NCBI GenBank assembly: GCA_950097015.1
Contig: CATNEN010000030.1
Location: 2,589,001 to 2,653,000 of the forward strand
Length of the DNA stretch: 64,000 nt
DNA from: Macrostomum hystrix
Lineage: Eukaryota; Platyhelminthes; Macrostomidae
Direction of reading: 5' to 3'
The notes under the pieces are model-generated. The model saw only the letters and a list, made by a program, of their open reading frames with translations, did no database searches and was not told the origin of the DNA. This document shows positions 46,584 through 58,498 of this stretch, piece after piece (within the stretch, counting starts at the first letter, position 1; each line of letters starts with the position of its first letter). Made by a program: the position numbers and the translations under genes.

Positions 46584-49500
46584 ATGACTACAACAATGAC
46601 AGGCGAAGAGGATAACAATACCACCGGATCTGATACGCTACGTGACTCCGGTTCACTCCAGGGCAGTTGGGCTCCGCCTAAAAGTGCACGCGAACGACAG
46701 TACGAGTCGGCCTACAAGCGAGCTCTAGGCGACACCCTGACCTGGATTGAGCGATCTACCGGTATTCGCTTTGTTTGCAAGCCTCCGCCTGATGCAGCCT
46801 ATCCGCCTGGTCTGTTTCGTCAGTTGCTTAGCGACGGTGTACAGCTGTGCGAGTAAGTTAGAGATTTAGTTCTGTGGGATCAGGTGTATTAGTCTAACAC
46901 AGTCTACCTGCAATCTGTGGGATCAGGTGTATTAGTCTTCCTGCAGTCTGTGGGATCAGGTGTATTAGTCTACCTGCTGTCTGTGGGATCAGGTGTATTA
47001 GTCTACCTGCAGTCTGTGGGATCAGGTGTATTAGTCTACCTGCAGTCTGTGGGATCAGGTGTATTAGTCTACTTGCAGACTGTGGGATCAGGTGTATTAG
47101 TCTACTTGCAGACTGTGGGATCAGGTGTATTAGTCTACTTGCTGACTGTGGGATCAGGTGTATTAGTCTACCTGCAGTCTGTAGGATCAGGTGTATTAGT
47201 CTACTTGCAGTCTGTGGGATCAGGTGTATTAGTCTACCTGCAGTCTGTAGGATCAGGTGTATTAGTCTACTTGCAGTCTGTGGGATCAGGTGTATTAGTC
47301 TACTTGCAGACTGTGGGATCAGGTGTATTAGTCTACTTGCAGTCTGTGGGATCAGGTGTATTAGTCTACTTGCAGACTGTGGGATCAGGTGTATTAGTCT
47401 ACTTGCAGACTGTGGGATCAGGTGTATTAGTCTACTTGCTGACTGTGGGATCAGGTGTATTAGTCTACCTGCAGTCTGTAGGATCAGGTGTATTAGTCTA
47501 CTTGCAGTCTGTGGGATCAGGTGTATTAGTCTACCTGCAGTCTGTAGGATCAGGTGTATTAGTCTACTTGCAGTCTGTGGGATCAGGTGTATTAGTCTAC
47601 TTGCAGACTGTGGGATCAGGTGTATTAGTCTACCTGCAGTCTGTGGGCTTGCAGACTGTGGGATCAGGCGTATTATTCTAAAAGATCGTACGTAAAAATA
47701 TATGTGCACCTCACAGCTTGGCACAATTAATTGCCAATCGTTTTAATCCCCAACAACTCGCAGGCTACTTAACGCGCTTCGACCTGGCTGTGTAAAAAAG
47801 ATCAACAGGGCTAAGAATCGCATTGCTGGCCTGGTGAGTCCCGGATTTTTTGTTGACAAATCATTTTTGTTTTATTAAACTTTTTGGTTTATTGAATTCA
47901 TTTTCGTAGCTTATTTGTATGCGAGATCTAGAAATACAGGTTGTTACCTTTTTTCTGGCAAATATGATAGTTTTATCTTCAGAAATTACAGTTTGCATAT
48001 TCAAATTTCATTTGCATGCATTCCAAACTTGAAACATAACACTGAACATTGTTTAGCAATATTTCAACGTTAAGGCACCGAGTAAGCTGTGACGGTAAGC
48101 AAGTAGTTGAACTTTTAACCATTTTTCTAACGGGTAGTAGTTAATCGTGAGGCGTATAACAATACTAAATAGCGTAGCATAGCATGAGTATAAGTACAGT
48201 TCTAATTGTAACTCTTCACGTTGCATTTACAGTTGCGTCATCTTTAAAGTGACTTTTTTAAATAACAGTTATTGGCTAATCCGGCTTATCCAGGTAGTAT
48301 GCGGCTCGATAATCAGTGCTAGGCTGACATCTTAACTTGTTAGTTAGGACACTATACCAGCGTAACAATTCTTGAAACTTATAAGTGTCTTTCTTTTATA
48401 AAATTGTATGCAGGATTGTCTTTAAGAAGGATTGCATGTTTAAAATCCAATGTGGATCGTTTGATTATGTATTCTTACCACTATCGATCCTTTTCTAGAA
48501 TTGAGTATTCTCCCCCTATCGGTCCCTTGTTAGGATGTGTATTCTCCCCCTATCGGTCCCTTCTTAGGATTGTGTATTCTCCCCTTATCGGTCCCTTCTT
48601 AGGATTGTGTATTCTCCCCCAATCGGTCCTTTGTTAGGATTGTGTATTCTCCCCCAATCGGTCCTTTGTTAGGATTGTGTATTCTCCCCCAATCGGTCCT
48701 TTGTTAGGATGTGTATACTCCCCCCTAATCGGTCCTTTGTTAGGATGTGTTTTCTCTCTCTATCGGTCCTTTGTTAGGATGTGTTTTCTCTCTCTATCGG
48801 TCCTTTGTTAGGATGTGTTTTCTCTCTCTATCGGTCCTTTGTTAGGATGTGTTTTCTCTCTCTATCGGTCCTTTGTTAGGATGTGTTTTCTCTCCCTATC
48901 GGTTCTTTGTTAGGATGTGTTTTCTCTCCCTATCGGTCCTTTGTTAGGATGTGTTTTCTCTCCCTATCGGTCCTTTGTTAGGATGTGTTTTCTCTCCCTA
49001 TCGGTCCTTTGTTAGGGTGTGTATTCTCTCCCTATCGGTCCTTTGTTAGGGTGTGTATTCTCTCCCTATCGGTCCTTTGTTAGGATGTGTATTCTCTCCC
49101 TATCGGTCCTTTGTTAGGATTGGGTATTCTCCCCCCTATCGGTCCTTTGTTAGGATGTGTATTCTCTCCCAATCGGTCCTTTGTTAGGATGTGTATTCTC
49201 TCCCTATCGGTCCTTTGTTAGGATGTGTATTCTCTCCCTATCGGTCCTTTGTTAGGATGTGTATTCTCTCCCTATCGGTCCCTTGTTAGGATGTGTATTC
49301 TCTCCCTATCGGTCCTTTGTTAGGATGTGTACTCTCCCCCTATCGGTCCTTTGTTAGGATGTGTATTCTCCCCCTATCGGTCCTTTGTTAGGATGTGTAT
49401 TCTCCCCCTATCGGTCCCTTGTTAGGATGTGTATTCTCTCCCTATCGGTCCCTTGTTAGGATGTGTATTCTCTCCCTATCGGTCCTTTGTTAGGATGTGT

Positions 49501-52500
49501 ATTCTCTCCCTATCGGTCCTTTGTTAGGATGTGTATTCTCTCCCTATCGGTCCTTTGTTAGGATTGGGTATTCTCCCCCCAATCGGTCCTTTGTTAGGAT
49601 GTGTATTCTCTCCCAATCGGTCCTTTGTTAGGATGTGTATTCTCTCCCTATCGGTCCTTTGTTAGGATGTGTATTCTCTCCCTATCGGTTCTTTGTTAGG
49701 ATGTGTATTCTCTCCCTATCGGTCCTTTGTTAGGATGTGTATTCTCTCCCTATCGGTTCTTTGTTAGGATGTGTATTCTCTCCCAATCGGTCCTTTGTTA
49801 GGATGTGTATTCTCTCCCTATCGGTTCTTTGTTAGGATGTGTATTCTCTCCCTATCGGTCCTTTGTTAGGATGTGTATTCTCTCCCTATCGGTCCTTTGT
49901 TAGGATGTGTATTCTCTCCCAATCGGTCCTTTGTTAGGATGTGTATTCTCTCCCAATCGGTCCTTTGTTAGGATGTGTATTCTCTCCCTATCGGTCCTTT
50001 GTTAGGATGTGTATTCTCTCCCTATCGGTCCTTTGTTAGGATGTGTATTCTCTCCCTATCGGTTCTTTGTTAGGATGTGTATTCTCTCCCTATCGGTCCT
50101 TTGTTAGGATGTGTATTCTCCTCAATTACTTTAGTGTGTTAAAAAAAGTAACTGCTCCTTATACTGTACAAGGAGCTAATTGCCTTGCTTAATCGGTGAT
50201 GTGAAATTAAATGACGTCGTTCTTAAACCTATAGCGCTTTTTCAAGCATGTGTCTAGTGTCTAAGATTAACATTTCCATTCGCGTCCTGTGGCGCGATCT
50301 CTCCCTCTCTCTCCCTGTCGGTTGGTTCCGAAACTAGCTGCTCTAGTCAGGCATTCAGTGTAATCCAATCTATCTGACCAACATTAGCTTGCGGCTAGTC
50401 AGTCCTGGTTTGAAATTGCAGCATTCGGCTCATGTAAGGGGGGCATTGCTGAGGGGGACATCTTTCATTAGCATATTATATACATTCAGCGTTGGTATGC
50501 TAGCAAAATTGCTGCATTATGAAGTGTACTTTTCATTTTTACAAGGCTAATCACTTTTGCTGTGGTTAAGAACTGCCGGTTGACTCATTTTTGGTTGTTT
50601 TTTTTAGCATAGAGTCCTTATTTTGTGTGTAATAATCAGTTTGATTGCAGTGTGACTGTTTCTTAACCTTAAGATATTACAAAGAGTAATAATCCAAGAG
50701 ACAAAAGCGGAACAAATGAAAAATTAGCAATACGACGAGAACCGATAAAATGGTAGCTATATAGAGAGACGATATTGGGGAGAGATGTGACGGATGAGAG
50801 ACGATATTGGGGAGAGATGTGACGGATGAGAGACGATATTGGGGAGAGATGTGACGGGTGAGAGACGAGATTGCGGAGAGATGTGACGGGTAAGAGACGA
50901 GATAGGGGAGAGATGTGACGGGTGAGAGACGAGATATGGGAGAGATGTGACGGGTGAGAGACGAGATTGCGGAGAGATGTGACGGGTGAGAGACGAGATA
51001 GGGGAGAGATGTGACGGGTGAGAGACGAGATTGGGGAGAGATGTGACAGGTGAGAGACGAGATATGGGAGAGATGTGACGGGTGAGAGACGAGATATGGG
51101 AGAGATGGGGCGGGTGAGAGACGAGATAGGGGAGAGATGTGACGGGTGAGAGACGAGATTGCGGAGAGATGTGACGGGTAAGAGACGAGATAGGGGAGAG
51201 ATGTGACGGGTGAGAGACGAGATTGGGGAGAGATGTGACGGGTGAGAGACGAGATATGGGAGAGATGTGACGGGTGAGAGACGAGATATGGGAGAGATGG
51301 GGCGGGTGAGAGACGAGATAGGGGAGAGATGTGACGGGTGAGAGACGAGATTGGGGAGAGATGTGACGGGTGAGAGACGAGATTGCGGAGAGATGTGACG
51401 GGTGAGAGACGAGATAGGGGAGAGATGTGACGGGTGAGAGACGAGATTGGGGAGAGATGTGACGGGTGAGAGACGAGATATGGGAGAGATGTGACGGATG
51501 AGAGACGAGATATGGGAGAGATGGGACGGGTGAGAGACGAGATTGGGGAGAGATGTGACGGGTGAGAGACGAGATAGGGGAGAGATGGGACGGGTGAGAG
51601 ACGAGATTGGGGAGAGATGTGACGGGTGAGAGACGAGATAGGGGAGAGATGTGACGGGTGAGAGACGAGATATGGGAGAGATGTGACGGGTGAGAGACGA
51701 GATTGGGCAGAGATGTGACGGGTAAGAGGATAACGCAGGAGATATAAGATAGTAGATGAGAGAATAGAGGAAATATGAGATAGGGTAGAGGTATTTGAAG
51801 AGGGAGAGATGAGACGGGGGAGAGACGAGATAGGGGAGAGATTGGCTGGATAAAAAAATTGGCTGGGCCGTATCTGGTCAGCGAGCCTATGCTTTCCGAT
51901 CCCGTGCTCCGCTGCCATATGTTTTGCATAAAAAACGAAAAAAAAGATTTAACAATTTTTTCCATCATAAATATACTTTTTTTGCAGGACAACTTGGCCC
52001 TATTCATACAGACCTGCGATCAGATGTTTAGCGTGCCCAAGCTGTCAATGTTTGAAGTCAGCGACGTTATTGAAGACTTGTCAGAGAAGTACAGTCCGTA
52101 AGTTATTCGCTTTTTGGGTGCCTATTTTTCTTCGTTTTCGAAGCAGCAAAAATAATAAAAAAATTTTTTTTACAGAGAAGACGCTGTCTACGAAGACGAG
52201 AGACGCTGCAAAAAGGTAAACTGAATATTTGCTACAAGCGTAAGCATAGGTACATCGAAAACAGGATACTTCCAAACAATTTAAACATACATAAAATCAT
52301 GAAGATCTGAATTTATGGGAATCGAAATTTGTAAGGATCTTTCATCGTGAGGATCTAAAATCGTAGGGTTTTGAAATGAAATTCGTTCCTGCCTCACCTT
52401 AGATTCTCACCTGCCTGCTTCGCTTGCATCGCTTTGTGGATCTTCGACCATCGACGCCCCGGCTGGAGCTGTCCGCTCTTATGGCAGTGCTGGGCGGAGG

Positions 52501-55500
52501 CAGCGGCGGCAGCCGGCCTTCCAGTGCCGGTTCCAAAGATTCTACCGCCGCTTCAGCCGACCCTCCTAGTGTTCAGCTGAGCCAACCGAGTGCAGCTCGC
52601 GTCCCAGCCATTGCTAACAGCGTCAATCCGTTGCAGTTTGTGCGGCCGGATGGTAATGAACTAGTCGCGAGCGCCAGGAACCAGCTGCGGGTTATTCAAC
52701 GTAACAAGGAGCAGCTGGCCGAGGCAGCCGCTGCTGCAGCCGCCGCTAACACAGCCGCATCCAGGGGCGATAGAAAAACTGACTCTGAAGGAGACGCTTG
52801 GATTTCGGTAATCATATTATTTGTCATTATGGCGCTGTAGGTCCTGGGAGCTGATGGTCTCGCGATCTTGGGATTCAGAATCCGGGTTGGTTATTTAGGG
52901 ATTCAGAATTCGGATTGGTTCTTTTGGGGGTTAGAATCCGGATTGGTTATTTTGGGATTCAGAATTCGGATTGGTTATTTAGGGATTTAAAATCCGGGTT
53001 GGTTATTTTGGGAGTTAGAATCCAGGTTGGTTATTTTGGGAGTTAGAATCCGGGTTGGTTATTTTGGGAGTTAAAATCCGGATTGTTTATTTTGGGATTA
53101 GGAATCCGGATTGGTTATTTTGGGATTTAGAATATGGGTTGGTTATTTTGGGATTCAGAATCCGGGTTGGTTATTTTGGGAGTTAGAATCCGGGTTGGTT
53201 ATTTTGGGAGTTAGAATCCGGGTTGGTTATTTTGGGATTTAGAATATGGGTTGGGTATTTTGGGATTCAGAATCCGGGTTGGTTATTTTGGGAGTTAGAA
53301 TCCGGGTTGGTTATTTTGGGAGTTAGAATCCGGGTTGGTTATTTTGGGATTTAGAATATGGGTTGGTTATTTTGGGATTCAGAATCCGGGTTGGTTATTT
53401 TGGGATTTAGAATATGGGTTGGTTATTTTGGGAGTTAGAATCCGGGTTGGTTATTTTGGGAGTTAGAATCCGGGTTGGTTATTTTGGGATTTAGAATCCG
53501 GGTTGGTTATTTTGGGAGTTAGAATCCGGGTTGGCTATTTGCATTTTAAATCCGGATTAGGATTCTAGAACTATTTTTAGAATATATTTACTTTTATCTA
53601 AAGCTAATCGATCATGTTGATGAATTTTGACGCAGTCGTTGAACTGCTGGAAGGAGCGTCGCCGGCAGACTCTGCAAAACTCGGGCGCACTGCAGCGGCT
53701 TGGCCTTCTAGAAGAGCAAGTAGCGGCCGAGACTCACCGCGAGACTCAGCAGGCTATGGAGGCCGCCAGGTCGCGCAATCGATCCATTGGACAAGCGCTC
53801 AAAGAGAGGTCTGCCAGGGTTTTTTAGTCCCCGCTGTTTTTCTATAGCATGAAACGGAAGTACTAATGCTCTTATTTCTGCTTCCGCAGAGCCAGAAGCC
53901 TTGGCCATCTGGACTCTGAAGACTTCGAGGAAGAACCACCAGAGCCAACGCCGAAGGCCGTGTCGCCGGCACCAGATGATTCGAAGTCGATTGAAGCCGA
54001 AAACTCTCTGCCTAAACAGAACCGGTTCGCTCCGCTGTATGAGCGCCAGACTTCTCAGCCGGCTCCCGCGAGGTCGCCGTCTCCGCCGGTGCGAAACATA
54101 CCGGCCGCCTTCTTTGATCGTAGTCGGAATTCGCCGCCGCAATCGCCAAAACGGCACAGCCCAACGGCCGCGTCTTTTGATCTTCGAAGATCGCCGCCGC
54201 AATCACCGAAGCTGACAAATCCTACGGCGGCGTCTTTTGATCTTCGAAGATCGCCACCGACATCACCAAAGAGGCACAGCCCATTGGCGGCGTCGTTTGA
54301 GCTTCGCAAATCGCCGTCTCAATCGCCGAATCGCCGCAGTCCCAGCGTCCTTGATCGCCCAGCATCGCCTCCCATGCCGACACCGCAAGCGGAGCAGCTG
54401 TCAGTCTCATCGTCGGGCGGCCGATTTCTCGAGGAATTCCGCGTTGCCAGCGGCATCAGCTTGGGCTTTCGAGATTCATCGGTGTCGACGGCTAAATCGC
54501 CAACTCCAGAAGCTTCTAGCTCGTCGCCATTGCTGTCCCAGACGCCTCGCTCGGGGCCGCTGCCCTGGGAGCGACGCCAAGAATTCCGACCGGTCAGCTC
54601 GAAGTTCAACGCGGCCATTGCGGCCACGTCGCCACGCAGTCGCTACGCGGATGTGTCCGCCTCCACGGTGAGAGATCTCCCGTCTGTTGGGTGGGGTCTT
54701 TGACACCCCAGTCTGTTGGGTGGGGTCTTTGACACCCCAGTCTGTTGGGTGTGGTGTTTGACACCCCAGTCTGTTGGGTGGGGTCTTTGACACCCCAGTC
54801 TGTTGGGTGGGGTCTTTGACACCCCAGTCTGTTGGGTGGGGTCTTTGACACCCCAGTCTGTTGGGTGGGGTCTTTGACACCCCAGTCTGTTGGGTGGGGT
54901 CTTTGACACCCCAGTCTGTTGGGTGGGGTCTTTGACACCCCAGTCTGTTGGGTGGGGTCTTTGACACCCCAGCTTATTTTTATTTAGCCGATTCTCGATT
55001 TTCTGTCCCTTAATTGTAGCCGTCACACTCGCGTTTGACAACTTCTACGTCGCTGACAACGGACGAGGAGGTACGATTGCTAAATATGTTGTGTGCTATT
55101 AAAAATTTTATGCATTTTTCGTTCGTTACATAGAGACCATGTGTAATTGAAAATTTAAAAAACTTAAGTATAATGCATTTTTCGCACTAGCTTTACTTCA
55201 GTCGGCCCAGCAAGGAAGGTGAGAAGATTGTTCTGACCCGCGACTGCAACCTTCAACGCTCGAATGAAATTGATGGACAATACTGATTGTTAGAACCGCT
55301 TGTGCGTTAGTTTGAATGACTGGTTGATTTGACTGATTGGCGGTTTGTTTTACAACTGGCTTTGATAGACTCTGCGGCACAGCTAATGGCGAGCTGAGCA
55401 GACACTTAGACTGCAGTATTGGCATGCTTTTTTTCGCTTTTATACAACAGACATAGCACTGAAGAGGATAGGTGGAGCGCTGAATGATATGGGGAGAAAA

Positions 55501-58498
55501 CAGCCAAAGCGCTGAATGATATGGGGAGAAAACAGCCAAAGCGCTGAATGATATGGGGATAAAACAGCCAAAACACTGAATGAAATGGGGAGAAAACAGC
55601 CAAAGCGCTGAATGATATGGGGAGAAAACAGCCAAAGCGCTGAATGATATGGGGAGAAAACAGCCAAAACACTGAATGATATGGGGAGAAAACAGCCAAA
55701 GCGCTGAATGATATGGGGAGAAAACAGCCAAAGCACTAAATGATATGGGGAGAAAACAGCCAAAGCGCTGAAGGATATGGAGAGAAAACAGCCAAAACAC
55801 TGAATGATAGGGAGAGAAAACAGCCAAAACACTGAATGATAGGGAGAGAAAACAGCCATAACACTGCAGGAGGGGGGAGAAAACAGCCAAAACACTAAGG
55901 GTTAGGAGGAGAAAACAGACAAAACACTAAAAGGTTAGGAGGAGAAAACAGACAAAACACTAAAAGGTTAGGAGGAGAAAACAGACAAAACACTAAAAGG
56001 TTAGGGGGAAAAAACAGACAAAACACTAAAAGGTTAGGGGGAGAAAACAGCAAAAACACTAAGGGTTAGGGGGAGAAAACAGCCAAAACACTAAGGGTTA
56101 GGGGGAGAAAACAGCCAAAACACTAAAAGGTTAGGGGGAGAAAACAGCCAAAACACTAAAAGGTTAGGGGGAGAAAACAGCCAAAACACTAAGGGTTAGG
56201 GGGAGAAAACAGACAAAACACTAAAAGGTTAGGGGGAGAAAACAGCCAAAACACTAAAAGGTTAGGGGGAGAAAACAGCCAAAACACTAAGGGTTAGGTG
56301 GAGAAAACAGCCAAAACACTGCAGGAAGGGGGAAGAAAACAGCAAAAACACTGAAGGATAGGAGAGAAAACTGCCAAAACACCTAAAGGTTAGGGGGAGA
56401 AAAGAGATTTTTCTGTGCTTGTGCTTTGTGATGTCCCAATATTGCGCCTTAAATGAATGGGCTTCACAGAAGAAATCAATAGGTAATCACAACATGGGAT
56501 TTAAATATTGAACGACATGCTTTAAAATCTATTTAATTTTGAATTCGCATCACGCAGAGGCTGCCCAATCTGTCACAGTCGGCTACTTCACTGTCACCGC
56601 AGACGCAGCAGCTTCTGCGCCAGTCAATGCCGGACACTTCCGCTTCCGCCGCGACTGCTGGCAAAGATCCATTTAAAGTGAGCCTGTCATTGAAAACTGT
56701 CAACTATATTCTCATTCTCGATAATGAGAGGGTTATGGGATAATGTCACCTATTGGTTGGAGAATTGCTTCTTTAATCCCACCCAGTCCAAAATGGTCTC
56801 ATTGTGTCCTTACCCTAGGGTAAAATAGGTGCCACCATATAAGCTAAGGAAGAAGAGTGTCAGTGCCATAGCGGTTAACACGTGCCTCTCGCACCAAGGT
56901 CCCTAAGCTCGATTCCGCGGCTAGGCCACGTTTATTTGTGCAATTTACGCCCTTGAGGGCCAACCTCCCAGGCACAGTGAAATGTACACTGCCTGACGAT
57001 GAGAAAGTCAGGGCAGATGTACACACCTGTGTAAGCGTGTGCCTGCTTACGGTATCTGTGTGCGTGTGTGCTCAGGAGTCAGCGAAACGGGCAGAATTGC
57101 CTCCTCGCTGGCTGCAGGTCTAGTGTCACCAAATGGTGTGTCGTTGTCAACAGCCCTCCTGCAATTATTATTATTAAGCTAGGCTAGAAAATTTTAGTGG
57201 GTGTAGGCGATTTTCAACCTTGAACTCATGATCTTTTCATTATAGAATCTCACAAATGGTGGCGGCGTCTCATCACAGAAGCCGCTGCAGCCTCCGTCGA
57301 CGCAGAAGCTGCTGCAGAATCAGACAATAATGGAGCAGCATGAAGGCCACAGAGCGACTCGGATGGCGTAAGTGTTCTCACCATTAATTGGCAAGGATTA
57401 AACAGGTTTTAAAATATTCTTCCCTTAACAGAAGGGTGGTTGCCTAGTGGTTAGAGCACCGGACGCACGAACTGAAGGTCAGGGGTTCAATTCCTGACTC
57501 CGCTCCACTGGAACAGTTCGTGTCCTTTAAATGGGGTACCAGCATTTAGCATTATCTAGGGTATTTGAGGGTGAGTGTCGCGTCTCCCCAATCCATGGAC
57601 TGAACAGCGGCAATAGCTGCGGGTCGAACCCCGGGCAGGTGTAGTTAATAATTATTGAATTCCCAACAACTGCCTCAAACTAATTCAACCTCAAGCCGCC
57701 GCGATGAGGCCCAGTTGAAGCATCGCAGCCAGTCAAGCGACGGCGGTGACCGTGGACTCGCTGAGCCCGCGCTGCCACCGAACACCGGCGCCAAGCCCGA
57801 CGTGTCTCTTCGCCGTCAGCAGGCGCCACCGCCGCCGCCGCTTCCGCCGCGAACCAGTGCCAGCAGTGGAAACCTTCAGCTGGCTGGCGCCACCGGAGAG
57901 CGCGAGCGGCCGCTATCTGTCAGCGGCAAGAAGCGCTGCTCGCACTGCCATTTAGAGCTGGGTAAGTTGGACTAGTTGGGCCAACTAAGTAGTCTCATGG
58001 TCAGTCTGGGTAAGTTGGACTAGTTGGGCCAACTAAGTAGTCTCATGGTCAGTCTGGGTAAGTTCCGAAGGAAAGGTCCGAAGTTCGAATCTCATCCTGT
58101 GGAAAACAGGTTTTATCATTGAGCGAAACTATTTTCTATTCATTTCATTCACCGGTGTTAGCTGAAATAGAGATTATTCTATGTATAGTAAGTAAAAGTG
58201 AATTTTCCTTCGCCAGCTTTCGCTCTGGTTATTGAAGCCGTTGAATCTCCGCCTAGTCTGTCTTATGATTTTCATAAATCTTGTTTTAAACTGGCATGCA
58301 GGCTCCGGCGGTGCTATGGCTATTGAATCTCTAAGCCTGTACTATCACATCAAATGCTTCCGCTGCTGCGTGTGCCAGACACTGTTGGGCAATGGCACTA
58401 CCGGGGCAGATGTGAGAGTCAGGAGGGACCGGCTGCACTGCCCCGGCTGCTTCAGCTCAGATGAAGGTATTATGGGCTCGGTGCTGGGTGTTGTGTGA
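46584..58498 (+). CDS. LMO7/LIMCH1-type protein: calponin-homology plus LIM domain
   Basis: LMO7/LIMCH1 proteins bind actin and cell-junction or non-muscle myosin partners. Twelve exons: 46584-46852, 47764-47833, 51988-52097, 52176-52215, 52403-52807, 53636-53808, 53890-54667, 55020-55070, 56558-56677, 57246-57367, 57696-57961, 58302-58498. Phases join to 866 residues. A single CH domain covers ~35-185 (LLNALRPGCVKKINR, IAGLDNLALFIQTCDQ, KKILTCLLRL). Residues ~299-360 form the charged helical block typical of the family (WKERRRQTLQ, IGQALKERAR). A Ser/Pro-rich linker follows, then one C-terminal LIM domain (~793-850) with CSHC, HIKCFRCCVC and CPGC. No PDZ domain is seen, so it resembles LIMCH1 more than full-length LMO7. 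The last exon either runs to the TGA at 58496 or splices at 58466|gt; the LIM domain is complete in both cases. Large introns carry long minisatellites. Confidence 0.94.
46900..47680. repeat. Minisatellite, 33-bp unit, in LMO7/LIMCH1 intron 1
   Basis: About 24 copies containing gggatcaggtgtattagtct with acctgcagtctgt. A higher-order period is present: the rare variant gctgactg at 47141 recurs at 47438, exactly nine units later, with the same flanking variants. The array begins about 50 bp after the exon 1 donor and ends about 85 bp before exon 2. It is open on both strands because 33 is a multiple of 3. Confidence 0.95.
48500..50130. repeat. Minisatellite, 34-bp unit, in LMO7/LIMCH1 intron 2
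   Basis: About 48 copies containing tatcggtcctttgttaggat and gtgtattctctccc. Variants segregate along the array (ccccctaat near the start, ctctctat next, ctcccta later), showing local spread of variants. Confidence 0.95.
50757..51730. repeat. Minisatellite, ~32-bp unit, in LMO7/LIMCH1 intron 2
   Basis: About 30 copies of a purine-rich unit containing gagagatgtgacgggtgaga and gacgagat. It follows the 48500-50130 array in the same 4.2-kb intron after about 630 bp of ordinary sequence and is unrelated to it. Degenerate units continue to about 51840. Confidence 0.95.
52870..53545. repeat. Minisatellite, 28-bp unit, in LMO7/LIMCH1 intron 5
   Basis: About 24 copies containing gggttggttattttgggagt and tagaatcc. 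It begins about 60 bp after the exon 5 donor and fills most of the intron. Confidence 0.94.
54127..54350 (+). repeat. Exonic 60-bp repeat coding Ser-Pro modules in LMO7/LIMCH1
   Basis: Three full copies and one partial copy of a 20-residue module with the pattern SPKRHSPTAASFDLRRSPPQ. Each has several Ser-Pro sites next to basic residues, the kind of sequence targeted by proline-directed kinases. Nucleotide similarity between copies is high (ttttgatcttcgaagatcgc recurs), so they arose by recent tandem duplication within the exon. Confidence 0.85.
54680..54975. repeat. Minisatellite, 29-bp unit with hairpin, in LMO7/LIMCH1 intron 7
   Basis: Ten copies containing tctgttgggtggggtctttg and acaccccag. 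Each unit is partly self-complementary (tggggt / accccA around ctttgac). The first copy starts about 13 bp after the exon 7 donor (54668) and the array ends about 45 bp before exon 8. Confidence 0.95.
55470..56400. repeat. Minisatellite, 30-32-bp unit, in LMO7/LIMCH1 intron 8
   Basis: About 30 copies in two related blocks: to ~55870 the unit contains aaacagccaaagcgctgaat and gatatgggg; afterwards it contains gaaaacagccaaaacactaa and aggttaggg. The shared core is gagaaaacagccaaaacact. Confidence 0.93.
56855..57180 (+). mobile_element. SINE family A, near-complete, in LMO7/LIMCH1 intron 9
   Basis: The head reads like a tRNA: gccatagcggttaacacgtg (box A region) and aagctcgattccgcg (box B region). 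Then gtgcaatttacgcccttgag, gtcagggcagatgtacacac, the tail ctcgctggctgcaggtctag and a terminal (att)n run. Confidence 0.82.
57425..57650 (+). mobile_element. SINE family B in LMO7/LIMCH1 intron 10
   Basis: Head: ggttgcctagtggttagagc and aggggttcaattcctgactc; then cgtgtcctttaaatggggta and the tail block caatccatggactgaacagc. It ends about 45 bp before exon 11. Confidence 0.78.
57958..58062 (+). repeat. Tandem 48-bp repeat containing the exon 11 donor
   Basis: The real donor at 57961 (gagctgg|gtaagttgg) is followed by two further copies of ctgg|gtaagtt, 48 and 96 bp downstream (gt at 58010 and 58058). The whole intervening block (actagttgggccaactaagt and so on) is repeated exactly. Use of a downstream copy would add 48 nt (16 codons) or 96 nt without changing phase, but I have not checked that those insertions are open. 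Confidence 0.9.

Noticed and set aside
46894-47724. Open frames of 276 and 254 codons on opposite strands
   Set aside because: 33-bp intronic repeat with no stop in either frame.
50677-52007. 413- and 416-codon minus frames
   Set aside because: ~32-bp repeat antisense to LMO7/LIMCH1; no start context or domain.
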